A stretch of 64,000 nt of DNA. Origin: Micromonospora antibiotica (GTDB lineage: Bacteria; Actinomycetota; Actinomycetes; Mycobacteriales; Micromonosporaceae). The notes below the pieces were generated by a model. The model worked only from the letters and a program-made list of their open reading frames with translations. It was not told the origin of the DNA and did no database searches. The stretch is from positions 124,001 to 188,000 of the forward strand of contig NZ_JAGFWR010000010.1 of assembly GCF_017599305.1 (NCBI RefSeq), written 5' to 3'. Below are positions 42,425 to 50,662 of this stretch, one piece after another; the first letter of the stretch is position 1; each line of letters begins with the position of its first letter. The translations under genes and the position numbers were made by a program.

Positions 42425-44194
42425 ATGGTCAGCGTGTCTGGCCGCCATCGCATGCGTTCAAGTATCCGTGGAGCGGGCGCCGCCGCGGCGGCGACCGCGC
42501 TCGTCGTCGTGGTCGGCGGCTCCTGGGTCGGTTACCAGCAGCTGGCCGGACCGTCCTGCTCAGGGGGGATCCAGCTCGGCGTGGCCGCCGCGCCCGAGGT
42601 GGCACCGGCCGTCGAGGCGGCGGCGGCCCAGTGGGTGGCGGACGGCGCGGCGGTCGGTGGCACCTGCATCAAGGTGAACGTCGTCGCCTCCGAGCCGGTG
42701 GAGGTGGCCGCCGCGGTGGCCAGTAAGCACGGGGCCAGCCTCGCCGGGGTGGGACAGGCCAGCGGCACCGCGGTCACCCCCGACGTCTGGATCCCGGACT
42801 CGTCGACCTGGCTGCTGCGCCTCAAGAGCGGCGGCGCCACCGCGTTCGCGCCCGGCAACGGCGCCTCCATCGCCCGCAGCCCGGTCGTGGTGGCCATGCC
42901 GCAGCCGGTCGCCACCACCAAGTTCGGCTGGCCGGACAAGAAGCTCACCTGGAACGACATGCTGCGCGCCGTCCGCAGTGACAAGCCGCTGCGGGCCGGC
43001 ATTGTCGAGCCGACCCAGGACGCCGCCGGGCTCTCCGGCCTGCTCTCCCTGACCGCCGCCGCGAGCGGCGGAGGCGGCGACGCCCAGCAGGCGACCACGG
43101 CCGCCCTGCGGGCGCTGGCCACCGGCCGGTCGGCGCTGCGGCAGGACCTGCTGGCCCGGTTCCCGCGCTCCAACGACCCGACCTCCATCGCCAGCGCGCT
43201 CGGCGCCGCCGCGCTGTCGGAGGAGGACGTCATCGCCTACAACAACACCAAGCCGCCGATCCCGCTGGCCGCGCTCTATCTGGAGCCGTCGCCGATGCCG
43301 CTGGACTACCCCTACGCGGTGCTGCCCGGGATCGACCAGACCAAGGCGTCGGCGGCGAAGGTGCTCTTCGAACTGCTCACCACGCAGGGCTTCAAGAACC
43401 GGCTGGCCGTGCAGTCGCTGCGTGCCCCGGACGGCAACTGGGGTGACGGCTTCAAGGCACCGCAGGGTGCGCCGAGCCCGGCCGGCGGCGGTACGGCGGT
43501 GCCGCCGTCCGGCGGGACCGCCGCGGGTGGCCTGGACCCGGTGGCGATAGACCGTGCGGTTTCCGGCTGGTCGATCGCCACCCAGTCCGGGCGGATGCTC
43601 TGTGTCATCGACGTCTCCGGGTCGATGAAGGCCCCGGTCCCGTCGGCCAACAACGCCAGCCGCGAACAGGTGACCGTGGCGGCGGCGAGCCGGGGGCTGA
43701 ACCTCTTCGACGACTCCTGGTCGATCGGGCTGTGGACGTTCTCCACCGAACTGGTCGGTTCGCGGGACTGGCGGGAGATCGAGCCGATCAACCCGCTCTC
43801 CGGCAACCGGGCCAAACTGGAGCAGGGGCTCGCCGGCATCCGTCCGTCCAGCGGCGACACCGGCCTGTACGACACCATGCTGGCGGCGTACAAGACGGTC
43901 CAGGACGGTTGGGAGCCCGGCCGGGTCAATTCGGTGGTGCTGTTCACCGACGGTAAGAACGAGGACAAGAACGGCATTTCACAGAGTGCATTGATCACCC
44001 GGCTCAAGCAGATCAACGATCCGGAGCGTCCGGTGCAGGTGGTCATCATCGGCATCGGCAGCGAGGTCTCCAAGACCGAACTCCAGTCGATCACCAGCGT
44101 CACCGGTGGTGGCGCCTTCGTCACCGAGGACCCCTCCAAGATCGGTGACATCTTCCTGAAGGCCATCGCGTTGCGTCCGAACGCGCCGCGTTGA
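42425..44194 (+). CDS. Solute-binding-protein/VWA domain fusion
   Basis: A 589-residue membrane-anchored protein outside the cell: an N-terminal span (~17-37), a periplasmic-binding-like domain (~45-350; IQLGVAAAPEVAP, DVWIPDSSTWLLR, SPVVVAMPQPV, molybdate/phosphate-binding style), a Pro/Gly linker (~355-380) and a VWA domain (~390-585). The metal site DVSGSMK is intact, with a TDGKNED acid pair later. Such fusions are common in Actinobacteria, role unknown; ligand sensing coupled to protein binding is inferred. ATG 42425 is used. The polysaccharide glycosyltransferase starts 218 bases downstream in the same direction. Confidence 0.88.
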   Translation: MVSVSGRHRMRSSIRGAGAAAAATALVVVVGGSWVGYQQLAGPSCSGGIQLGVAAAPEVAPAVEAAAAQWVADGAAVGGTCIKVNVVASEPVEVAAAVASKHGASLAGVGQASGTAVTPDVWIPDSSTWLLRLKSGGATAFAPGNGASIARSPVVVAMPQPVATTKFGWPDKKLTWNDMLRAVRSDKPLRAGIVEPTQDAAGLSGLLSLTAAASGGGGDAQQATTAALRALATGRSALRQDLLARFPRSNDPTSIASALGAAALSEEDVIAYNNTKPPIPLAALYLEPSPMPLDYPYAVLPGIDQTKASAAKVLFELLTTQGFKNRLAVQSLRAPDGNWGDGFKAPQGAPSPAGGGTAVPPSGGTAAGGLDPVAIDRAVSGWSIATQSGRMLCVIDVSGSMKAPVPSANNASREQVTVAAASRGLNLFDDSWSIGLWTFSTELVGSRDWREIEPINPLSGNRAKLEQGLAGIRPSSGDTGLYDTMLAAYKTVQDGWEPGRVNSVVLFTDGKNEDKNGISQSALITRLKQINDPERPVQVVIIGIGSEVSKTELQSITSVTGGGAFVTEDPSKIGDIFLKAIALRPNAPR

Positions 44195-44412
44195 GCCGTC
44201 GCACAGGGCAAACGAATCGCTGCATTCGGTGAGAAATAATGCGGTGATGGGATTCCACCATCTCGGGAGCGAAAGAAAACTGACAGTAATGCGTCCGAAG
44301 CAATAGGTGAGCATCATTGTGGGGCAGGATGTCGGGAGCGCTCCGGCCGGCAGGCCCCGCCAGAGGTGAGCATCGGGCTCGGAGCCGACAAGTGTGATGT
44401 GGGGGAGGTTGG
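44195..44412. promoter_or_regulatory. Intergenic promoter region before the sugar transferase
   Basis: 218 bases, AT-richer than average, probably a promoter for the glycosyltransferase. GGGAGCGCTCC at 44334-44344 matches the core of a CebR-type box but not its outer bases. No gene is seen. Confidence 0.4.
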
Positions 44413-45900
44413 GTGACCTCGGCAACGCTGTCCACGCCCGTCCGTACCCCGCCGTCGGCGCCAGGTCGCCGATCGGCGGGTACCCGTTCCCAGGCCAACC
44501 AGCGGGGCTACGTCCGCACCCTGGTGGTGCTGGACACCGCCGTGCTGTCGCTGGCGGTCCTCGCCGGCTACGCCACCCGCTTCGGCGACGCGGTGCCGCG
44601 CGGCTCCGAGATCCCGTACGTGGTGGTGGCACCGGCCCTGGTGCTGGTCTGGTTGGTTTCGCTCAAGGCACTGCGCTGCTACGACGACCGGGTACTCGGC
44701 TACGGGGCCGACGAGTACCGGCGGGTCAGCGGGGCCAGCCTGCGCCTGGCCGGTGGGGTCGCGATCGCCGGTTACATCTTCGACGTCGGGGTCTCCCGGG
44801 GTTTCCTCGGCATCTCCTTCGCCGTCGGCACGGTCGGGCTGGTGGTCACCCGGTTCGCCGCCCGTAAGGCGCTGCACCGGGCCCGCTGCCGGGGCGACGG
44901 ATGGTCCCGTCGGGTCCTCGTCGTCGGGGACACCGCGCACGTGCTGGAGTTGGTGCACACCCTGCGTCGGGAGCCGTACGCCGGCTACCACGTGGTCGGC
45001 GCGTGCATCCCCGACGCGCTGCTCGCCCCCGTGCCGCAGCGGCTCAGCGACGTGCCGGTGGTCGGCTCCCTGCGGGGCATCCCGGAGGCGGCCGCCGCGA
45101 TCGGCGCGGACACCGTCGCGGTCACCGCGTCCGGCGAGTTGACCGCGACCCGGCTGCGCCGGCTGGGCTGGCAGTTGGAGGGCACCGGGATCGACCTGGT
45201 GGTCGCCCCGGCGCTCACCGACGTGGCCGGGCCGCGCATCCACACCCGGCCGGTGGCCGGCCTGCCGCTGATCCACGTCGAGGCGCCCGAGTTCCGGGGG
45301 GCCCGCAAGCTGGTCAAGGAACTCGTCGACCGGTCGGCCGCCGCGGTGGCGCTGGCACTGCTGCTGCCGCTGGTGGCGGTGATCGCGCTGGCCGTCAAGC
45401 TGGACAGCCGGGGCCCGGTGCTGTTCCGGCAGACCCGGGTCGGGCAGGGCGGCCAGGAGTTCGGGGTGCTGAAGTTCCGCACCATGGTGGTCAACGCCGA
45501 CGCGCTCCTCGCCGAACTGGCGGCCCGCAACGAGACCAACGGGCTGATGTTCAAGATGCGCGACGACCCGCGGGTCACCCGGATCGGCCGCCTGCTGCGG
45601 AAGTGGTCGGCCGACGAGCTGCCCCAGCTGGTCAACGTGCTGCTCGGGCAGATGAGCCTGGTCGGCCCCCGTCCGCCGCTGCCCTCCGAGGTGGCCCGCT
45701 ACGACGGCGACGTGGCCCGCCGCCTGCTGGTCAAGCCCGGCATGACCGGTCTCTGGCAGGTCAGCGGCCGGTCCGACCTGAGCTGGGAGGACGGCATCCG
45801 GCTGGACCTCTACTACGTGGAGAACTGGTCACTCGCCGCCGACCTGACCATCCTGTGGAAGACCTTCGGCGCGGTGCTGCGCGGGCGCGGGGCCTACTGA
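44413..45900 (+). CDS. Polyprenyl glycosylphosphotransferase (exopolysaccharide initiation)
   Basis: A 495-residue WbaP/WcaJ-type enzyme that moves a sugar-1-phosphate onto undecaprenyl phosphate to start a surface polysaccharide. The N-terminal four spans (~32-150) and a nucleotide-binding-like middle (~165-270) precede a fifth span (~310-335) and the catalytic domain: GPVLFRQTRVGQGGQEFGVLKFRTM, KWSADELPQLVNVLLGQMSLVGPRP and KPGMTGLWQVSGRSD, with the conserved Asp-Glu and Arg residues. GTG 44413 follows GGGGGAGG. No other polysaccharide genes adjoin it, so its pathway lies elsewhere or it acts alone with distant genes. Confidence 0.92.
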   Translation: MTSATLSTPVRTPPSAPGRRSAGTRSQANQRGYVRTLVVLDTAVLSLAVLAGYATRFGDAVPRGSEIPYVVVAPALVLVWLVSLKALRCYDDRVLGYGADEYRRVSGASLRLAGGVAIAGYIFDVGVSRGFLGISFAVGTVGLVVTRFAARKALHRARCRGDGWSRRVLVVGDTAHVLELVHTLRREPYAGYHVVGACIPDALLAPVPQRLSDVPVVGSLRGIPEAAAAIGADTVAVTASGELTATRLRRLGWQLEGTGIDLVVAPALTDVAGPRIHTRPVAGLPLIHVEAPEFRGARKLVKELVDRSAAAVALALLLPLVAVIALAVKLDSRGPVLFRQTRVGQGGQEFGVLKFRTMVVNADALLAELAARNETNGLMFKMRDDPRVTRIGRLLRKWSADELPQLVNVLLGQMSLVGPRPPLPSEVARYDGDVARRLLVKPGMTGLWQVSGRSDLSWEDGIRLDLYYVENWSLAADLTILWKTFGAVLRGRGAY

Positions 45901-45915
45901 CCCGGCCCCCGCGGC

Positions 45916-45949
45916 CCGGCCCGCACTCCGGTTCACGGGTGCGGGCCGG
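45916..45949. terminator. Bidirectional hairpin after the sugar transferase
   Basis: CCGGCCCGCAC (45916-45926) pairs exactly with GTGCGGGCCGG (45939-45949) over a 12-base loop. It spans the stop codon of the convergent phosphatase gene and lies 15 bases after the transferase stop. Confidence 0.75.
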
Positions 45950-47066
45950 TCCAGTCCAGGCAGACGACCACCGCGTCGTCGACCAGGTCACCGGCCACGA
46001 AGGCGCGCAGGTCACCGATGAGCGAGCGGACCGCGTCCAGCGGCGTCATCGGTCCGGTACGACGCAGGAAGCGCTCCAGCGCCGTCTCCCCGTACCGGAC
46101 GTGCCGGTCCGTCGCGTCGAGCACGCCGTCACTGAGGACGAAGAGCCGGTCACCGCGGCGCAGCTCGAAACGCTGGTGCTGGTAGTCGGTGCCCTCGAAC
46201 ATGCCCAACGGGAACTGTTTGTCCAACACCTGCTCGGTGACCTCGCCGTCGCGCAGCAGCATCAACCGGGGTGACCCGGCGTCCACCGCGGTCAGTACAC
46301 CGCTGCCCAGATCCAGCTCCATGACCAGGGCGGACAGGTGCTGCTCACCCCCGTGCAGGGCATAGATCGCCTGGTCGGCGAGGGCGACCTGGTCGGCGAG
46401 GCCCAGTCCGCCCCGGCGGGCGTTGCGCAGCGCGTGGGTGGCCAACGCGGTGAGCATCGAGGCGGCCACCCCCTCACCCGTCCCGTTGATCGTCGACAGC
46501 CACAGCCGGTCACCGTCGTCGGACCAGTCGAAACTGTCCCCGCGCACCGCGTACGCCGGTTCGAGCTGGCCGGCGAGGCGGAACGACGGGCGGTCCCGGC
46601 TGCGCCCCGGCAGCAGTTCCCACTGCATCTCGGCGGCCAGGGTGAGCCGGCGGGCCCGGCGCGAGGTGCGGTACACGTCGGTGCCGGCGGTGACGGCGGC
46701 CAACTCGTGCCCCAGGGCGGTGGCGATGCGGGCCAACTCGTCGACGGTGGCCCGGTCGTCGGGCACCGGGGTCAACCGCAGCACCCCGCGCCGTTCACCC
46801 CGCATCCCGACGGGGAACCAGCCCACCCCCTCGGTGAGCACCGGCTGCTGGTGGTCGAAGCAGCGCCAGGCCGGGTGACCGGGGCCGCTCACGGGCTCCC
46901 CACCGGCCAGCGGCAGCAGCACCGACAACCGGTAGTCGACCTGGAACAGGTCCACGTCGGTGATCCGATAGGCCCGTGTCAGCTCCCCGGCGAGCCGGTC
47001 CAGCAGCAGGTCCGCCGGAGATTCGGTCAGCACCTGCCGGGCCCGGGCCTCGGGTCCGCTCGTCAT
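45933..47066 (-). CDS. SpoIIE/PP2C-type phosphatase with one altered metal residue
   Basis: A 377-residue protein with a GAF-like N-terminal half (~10-150) and a PP2C-type phosphatase domain (~165-375). Compared with the second phosphatase at 48858, the motifs are RGDSFDW (for GGDFYE), TINGTGEG (for GDVCGKG; the metal-binding Asp becomes Asn), LSDGVLDA and DDAVVV. Loss of one aspartate could weaken catalysis or make it regulatory. SpoIIE-type phosphatases reactivate anti-anti-sigma factors, but none is encoded here. ATG 47066 follows AGGAGG; the GTG three bases earlier is too close to it. It is divergent from the MarR-type regulator. Confidence 0.85.
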   Translation of the reverse strand: MTSGPEARARQVLTESPADLLLDRLAGELTRAYRITDVDLFQVDYRLSVLLPLAGGEPVSGPGHPAWRCFDHQQPVLTEGVGWFPVGMRGERRGVLRLTPVPDDRATVDELARIATALGHELAAVTAGTDVYRTSRRARRLTLAAEMQWELLPGRSRDRPSFRLAGQLEPAYAVRGDSFDWSDDGDRLWLSTINGTGEGVAASMLTALATHALRNARRGGLGLADQVALADQAIYALHGGEQHLSALVMELDLGSGVLTAVDAGSPRLMLLRDGEVTEQVLDKQFPLGMFEGTDYQHQRFELRRGDRLFVLSDGVLDATDRHVRYGETALERFLRRTGPMTPLDAVRSLIGDLRAFVAGDLVDDAVVVCLDWTGPHP

Positions 47067-47120
47067 CACGCCTCCTGAAAGCGCAGATCCCCTGGTACGG
47101 GGGGTAGTCTCGGGCCCACC

Positions 47121-47672
47121 ATGGCCGAAGAGAGTGGTCCTTACGGATCAGACGTGAGTATGGCCGCCGAGTTGGACGGCGCGACAGGGACCCTGCTGTC
47201 TGTGTGGGAGGCGGCCCGGGAGAACACCACCAGCCGGCTGTCCGGCGCGCAGTTACGCGCCGTCATGGTGGTCGAGCGGTACGACGGGATCAACCTGCGC
47301 CGGCTCGCCGCCCTGCTGAACATGTTGCTCTCCTCGGCGAGCCGGCTCTGTGACCGACTGGTCGCCGCCGGCATGCTGGAGCGGGAGCCGGGCCGGTCGG
47401 ACCGACGGGAGATCGCCCTGCACCTGACCCCGGAGTCCATCCGCCTGCTCGCTGAGCTGCGGCGGGACCGCCGGCAACGGCTCGCCGACGTGCTGGCCGG
47501 GATGAGCGGCGAGGGGCGGCAGGCACTGCTGCGCGGTCTGGTGGAGTTCGACCGGGTGGCGCGGGCCCGGGAGGGGGAGACCGGGCCGGCGGTGGAGTTC
47601 CGGTCGGCACCGCACCCACCCACCCAGCCCGGTCCGGGCTCCGCCGACCCACCGGCGGCCCGCTCGGCCTGA
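47121..47672 (+). CDS. MarR-family transcriptional regulator
   Basis: A 183-residue regulator with a winged helix-turn-helix (~45-110): RLAALLNMLLSSASRLCDRL is the recognition region and GMLEREPGRSDRREIALHLT the wing. The last ~35 residues are Pro/Ala-rich. MarR proteins repress nearby or own promoters in response to small molecules or oxidants. It is divergent from the phosphatase at 45933, with 54 bases between the starts, so it may control that gene. TAGTCT at 47105-47110 is a likely -10 box with a very short leader. Confidence 0.85.
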   Translation: MAEESGPYGSDVSMAAELDGATGTLLSVWEAARENTTSRLSGAQLRAVMVVERYDGINLRRLAALLNMLLSSASRLCDRLVAAGMLEREPGRSDRREIALHLTPESIRLLAELRRDRRQRLADVLAGMSGEGRQALLRGLVEFDRVARAREGETGPAVEFRSAPHPPTQPGPGSADPPAARSA

Positions 47673-47724
47673 CCCGGGCCGGTCACGGTGGCGTGGCCAG
47701 TGCGGCCAGTGCGGTCCGGGCCGG

Positions 47725-48861
47725 TCACGGTGGCGTGGCCAGTGCGGTCCGGGCCCGGTGCAGGTGGTCGGCCGAGCGGGGATGCTCGGTCAGCGCGGTG
47801 GCACACACCCGCAGCACGTCGTCCAGCAGCCGGGCCCCGTCCCCGGTGTCGAGCACCCCCGCCTGCCAACGGACGAACTCGACCAGCAGCTGCGGGTCGC
47901 CGATCCGGATCGCCGCAGCCAGCGCGTCGACCAGTTGGGCGACGACCCCGGCGACCTCCTCTGCCCGTTCCGCCACGGGGGTGACCTCGCGGAGCACGAG
48001 CTGGACGAGTTCCCGGCGGCGACGCAGCACCGGTACGTACTCGTCGGAGCCGGCCGTCGGCGCGGCACCGGTGTGCGGGGCCGCGAGCAGCGGGCCGGAC
48101 AGCAGCCGGACGGCGTCCCGGGCGGTGGCGCCCCAGCCGGCGGCACCGACCGTGGTGGCCCAGCGGCCCTCGGGGCCGAAACCGGGCCCGCCGGCCACCA
48201 CCGGCACCCCGGCCGCCCGGCACGCCTCGACCATCCGCCCCGCCCGCACCAACCGGCTCGGCTGCACGCAGCTCAGCAGCACCGCGTCCGGGCCGGTCTG
48301 GTGCAGGTAGGAGACCAGTTGCCGGACCGGCACACTGGCGCCGAGGAAGGTGACCCGCCAGCCGGCGGCGCGGACCACCTCCATCACGATCCGGGCGGCC
48401 AGCGCGTGCCACTCGCCTTCGACACAGGCCAGCACCACGTGGCCCCGGTCGTCCGTCGGGGCGGTGTGGGCGACGACCACCTCGACCACCTGCTCGCTGA
48501 CGTGGGTGGCCGCGTGCTCCTGGGCGATGCTCCACCGGCCGGACAGCCAGCGCAGCCCCACCTCGCGCTGCGCGACGGCGACCAGGTCCACCAGGACGTC
48601 GGCCACCGAGGCACCCGCGTCCAGCAGCCCGGTCGCGAGCCGGGTGGCGCCGACCAGGTCGGCCCGGTCCAGGCAGCCGAGGTACGCCTGGACGACACCC
48701 GGTGCGACCCGCCCCGGCCCGTCCGGTGTGACCCGCCCCGGCCCGTCCGGTGTGACCCGCCCCGGATCTTCCGGTGGCGGTCGGCGCGTACCGGCCGGTT
48801 CCTCGCCGGTCGCCCGGCCCGGTTCCTCCCGGGTGGGTTCGTCCGGGGTCGGTCGGGTCAC
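47725..48861 (-). CDS. Cobalamin-binding protein with the Wx9EH photoreceptor motif
   Basis: A 378-residue protein: a repeat-rich leader (~1-52, GPGRVTPD repeats), a four-helix cap (~55-135), a B12-binding Rossmann domain (~140-265; GEWHALAARIV with candidate ligand His152, then FLGASVPV and VVAGGPGFG) and a helical C-terminal domain (~270-378). Trp105 is followed by nine residues and then Glu115-His116, exactly the Wx9EH motif of CarH/LitR-type light sensors that cap adenosylcobalamin. There is no DNA-binding domain. The GTG start at 48861 overlaps the TGA of the PAS-GAF phosphatase gene (GTGA), so the two are coupled and the phosphatase is the likely output. Confidence 0.85.
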   Translation of the reverse strand: MTRPTPDEPTREEPGRATGEEPAGTRRPPPEDPGRVTPDGPGRVTPDGPGRVAPGVVQAYLGCLDRADLVGATRLATGLLDAGASVADVLVDLVAVAQREVGLRWLSGRWSIAQEHAATHVSEQVVEVVVAHTAPTDDRGHVVLACVEGEWHALAARIVMEVVRAAGWRVTFLGASVPVRQLVSYLHQTGPDAVLLSCVQPSRLVRAGRMVEACRAAGVPVVAGGPGFGPEGRWATTVGAAGWGATARDAVRLLSGPLLAAPHTGAAPTAGSDEYVPVLRRRRELVQLVLREVTPVAERAEEVAGVVAQLVDALAAAIRIGDPQLLVEFVRWQAGVLDTGDGARLLDDVLRVCATALTEHPRSADHLHRARTALATPP

Positions 48862-50534
48862 GCGGGGTCCGCCGCGCAGACGGCCAGCATCGCGATGTCG
48901 TCGTGGCTCTCGCCGTCGAGCCACTCGTCGACGAGCTGGAGCAACCAGTCGATCACGGCGGACGGCGGCAGCCCGGCCACCGAGGCGAGCGCCTGCCGGA
49001 GCCGGTGCTCGCCGAACATCTCGACGGCCGCCGATCCACCGCGCGCCTCGGTCACCCCGTCGGTGTACGCCAGCAGCAGTTCCCCCGGGGCGAGCCGCAC
49101 CTCCACCTCGGCGAACGTCGCCGTGGCGAACGCACCGATCGGCATCCCGCCCACCCGCACCTCGACGATGCTCCCGTCGGCGCGTACCACCAGGGGGGAC
49201 GGGTGCCCGCCGCCGGCGATCCGGACCCGGACCCCGCCGTCGGACCCCGGCTCGGTGGTGCCCAGCAGCAGGGTGGTGAACTGGCTACGCCGGGCGGCGT
49301 CGGGGGAGTCGAACAGTGCCCGGTTGAGCAGTTGGACGAGTTCGTGGGGGCGCTGCTCGACCAGTCGCAGGGTCTGCAACGACTGGCGTACCCGGCCGGT
49401 GAGCACGGCCGCGCCGACCCCTTTGCCGCAGACGTCGCCGAGGGCGAACAGGGCGCCGGTGGCGGTGGGGAAGACCTCGTAGAAGTCGCCGCCGATGCGC
49501 AGGCTGTCCCCGGCGGAGCGGTAACCACCGGCGAGGGTGACGCCGGGCACCGGGGGCAGCTGCGGGGGGAGCAGGCTGTGCTGGAGCACCCGGGCCAGGT
49601 GCGCCTGTTCGCCGTAGAGGTCGGCGGCGGCGACCGCGGACCCGGCGCGGGCGGCGAACTCCCTGGTCAGCTCGATGTCGCGCGGGTCGAAACCGGCCCG
49701 CCCCGCCCGCCGGACCAGGATCAACGCGCCGGCCGGCCCACCCGCGCTGAGCATCGGGCTGATCAGCACGGTCCCGGGGCGGCCGAAGGTCTCCGGCAGG
49801 ACGGCGGTCAGGTCGGCCAGCTCGGCGTCGAGCCAGGGGCTGGGGTCGGTGGACTCGCCGTCGAGCGCCTCGACGAGCCCGGGGACCGCGCCGGCCAGTT
49901 GCCGGCTGGCGACCCCGCCGACCGGGCCGGGTTCGCCGTCGGCGTACCGCAGCCAGTGCGGGAGGTCCTCGCCGGGCTGTGGTGACCGGTGCACGACCAG
50001 CGCGACGTCCGCGAGGTAGGGCACCGGCAGGGTGACGGTGGCCCGCAGGGTCTGCTCGCGGTGCAGGGACAGCCCGAGCCGGCTGCCGGCGCGGGCCAGG
50101 AAGGCGGTGCGGGAGCGCTCGGCGAGCAGCGCGTCGGTGCGGGCCTGTTCGTCGGTGACGTCGCGGACATACCAGGCGCAGCCGCCGGCGGCGAGGGGGC
50201 GGCAGACGCCGCGCAGCCGGCGGCCGTGGTGTTCGGCGTCGAACGTCCCGGTGCCCTCGGTGACCGCCCGGGCCAGCGCCGGCACGGGGTGCGCGGCCAG
50301 GTCGACGCCGGGGGCCAGTTCGGGCAGGAGCCGCCCGGCCATCGCGTTGACCAGGGTGACCCGCCCGGCAGGGTCGGTGGTGACCACCGCCTCGGCGAGA
50401 CCGTCGAGCAGCTCCCGGGCCAGCTGGGGGTCGGCCGGCAGCGACTGGTCCGCCGGCGGTCGGGCCGACGCGTGCGACACCCGGCCATCCCCGCTGACCG
50501 GGCCGGCGTGCCCGTCCCGACGGGTGGTCGTCAC
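48858..50534 (-). CDS. PAS-GAF-SpoIIE phosphatase coupled to the cobalamin protein
   Basis: A 558-residue serine phosphatase: a PAS domain (~35-140; LLDGLAEAVVTTDPAGRVTLVN), a GAF domain (~150-310) and a SpoIIE/PP2C domain (~320-555) with every metal motif present: IGGDFYEVF, GDVCGKG, YTDGVTEAR and DDIAMLAV. It should dephosphorylate an anti-anti-sigma-type target in response to PAS/GAF ligands. The start is GTG 50534. The next gene, the cobalamin-binding protein, begins inside its stop codon, so a light- or B12-responsive input into this phosphatase is likely (inference). Confidence 0.9.
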   Translation of the reverse strand: MTTTRRDGHAGPVSGDGRVSHASARPPADQSLPADPQLARELLDGLAEAVVTTDPAGRVTLVNAMAGRLLPELAPGVDLAAHPVPALARAVTEGTGTFDAEHHGRRLRGVCRPLAAGGCAWYVRDVTDEQARTDALLAERSRTAFLARAGSRLGLSLHREQTLRATVTLPVPYLADVALVVHRSPQPGEDLPHWLRYADGEPGPVGGVASRQLAGAVPGLVEALDGESTDPSPWLDAELADLTAVLPETFGRPGTVLISPMLSAGGPAGALILVRRAGRAGFDPRDIELTREFAARAGSAVAAADLYGEQAHLARVLQHSLLPPQLPPVPGVTLAGGYRSAGDSLRIGGDFYEVFPTATGALFALGDVCGKGVGAAVLTGRVRQSLQTLRLVEQRPHELVQLLNRALFDSPDAARRSQFTTLLLGTTEPGSDGGVRVRIAGGGHPSPLVVRADGSIVEVRVGGMPIGAFATATFAEVEVRLAPGELLLAYTDGVTEARGGSAAVEMFGEHRLRQALASVAGLPPSAVIDWLLQLVDEWLDGESHDDIAMLAVCAADPA

Positions 50535-50662
50535 CGTCGGTCGCCGGGCGCGTCGGTCTGTCGACCTCTGCGCATGCTGGGAGTGCTCTCCTCGGTAGGA
50601 ATCGTTGCCTCAGGGCAAGCGTACCGAGGTGGGGCGACGATCGCCCAGCCAGGAAGCGGGGG

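Noticed and set aside
44334..44344. A full CebR operator before the sugar transferase
   Set aside because: Only the 11-bp core matches; the outer bases differ, so chance is likely in GC-rich DNA.
47670..47760. A terminator between the MarR and cobalamin-protein genes
   Set aside because: The gap holds direct repeats (GGTCACGGTGGCGTGGCCAG twice) and only a 5-bp stem.
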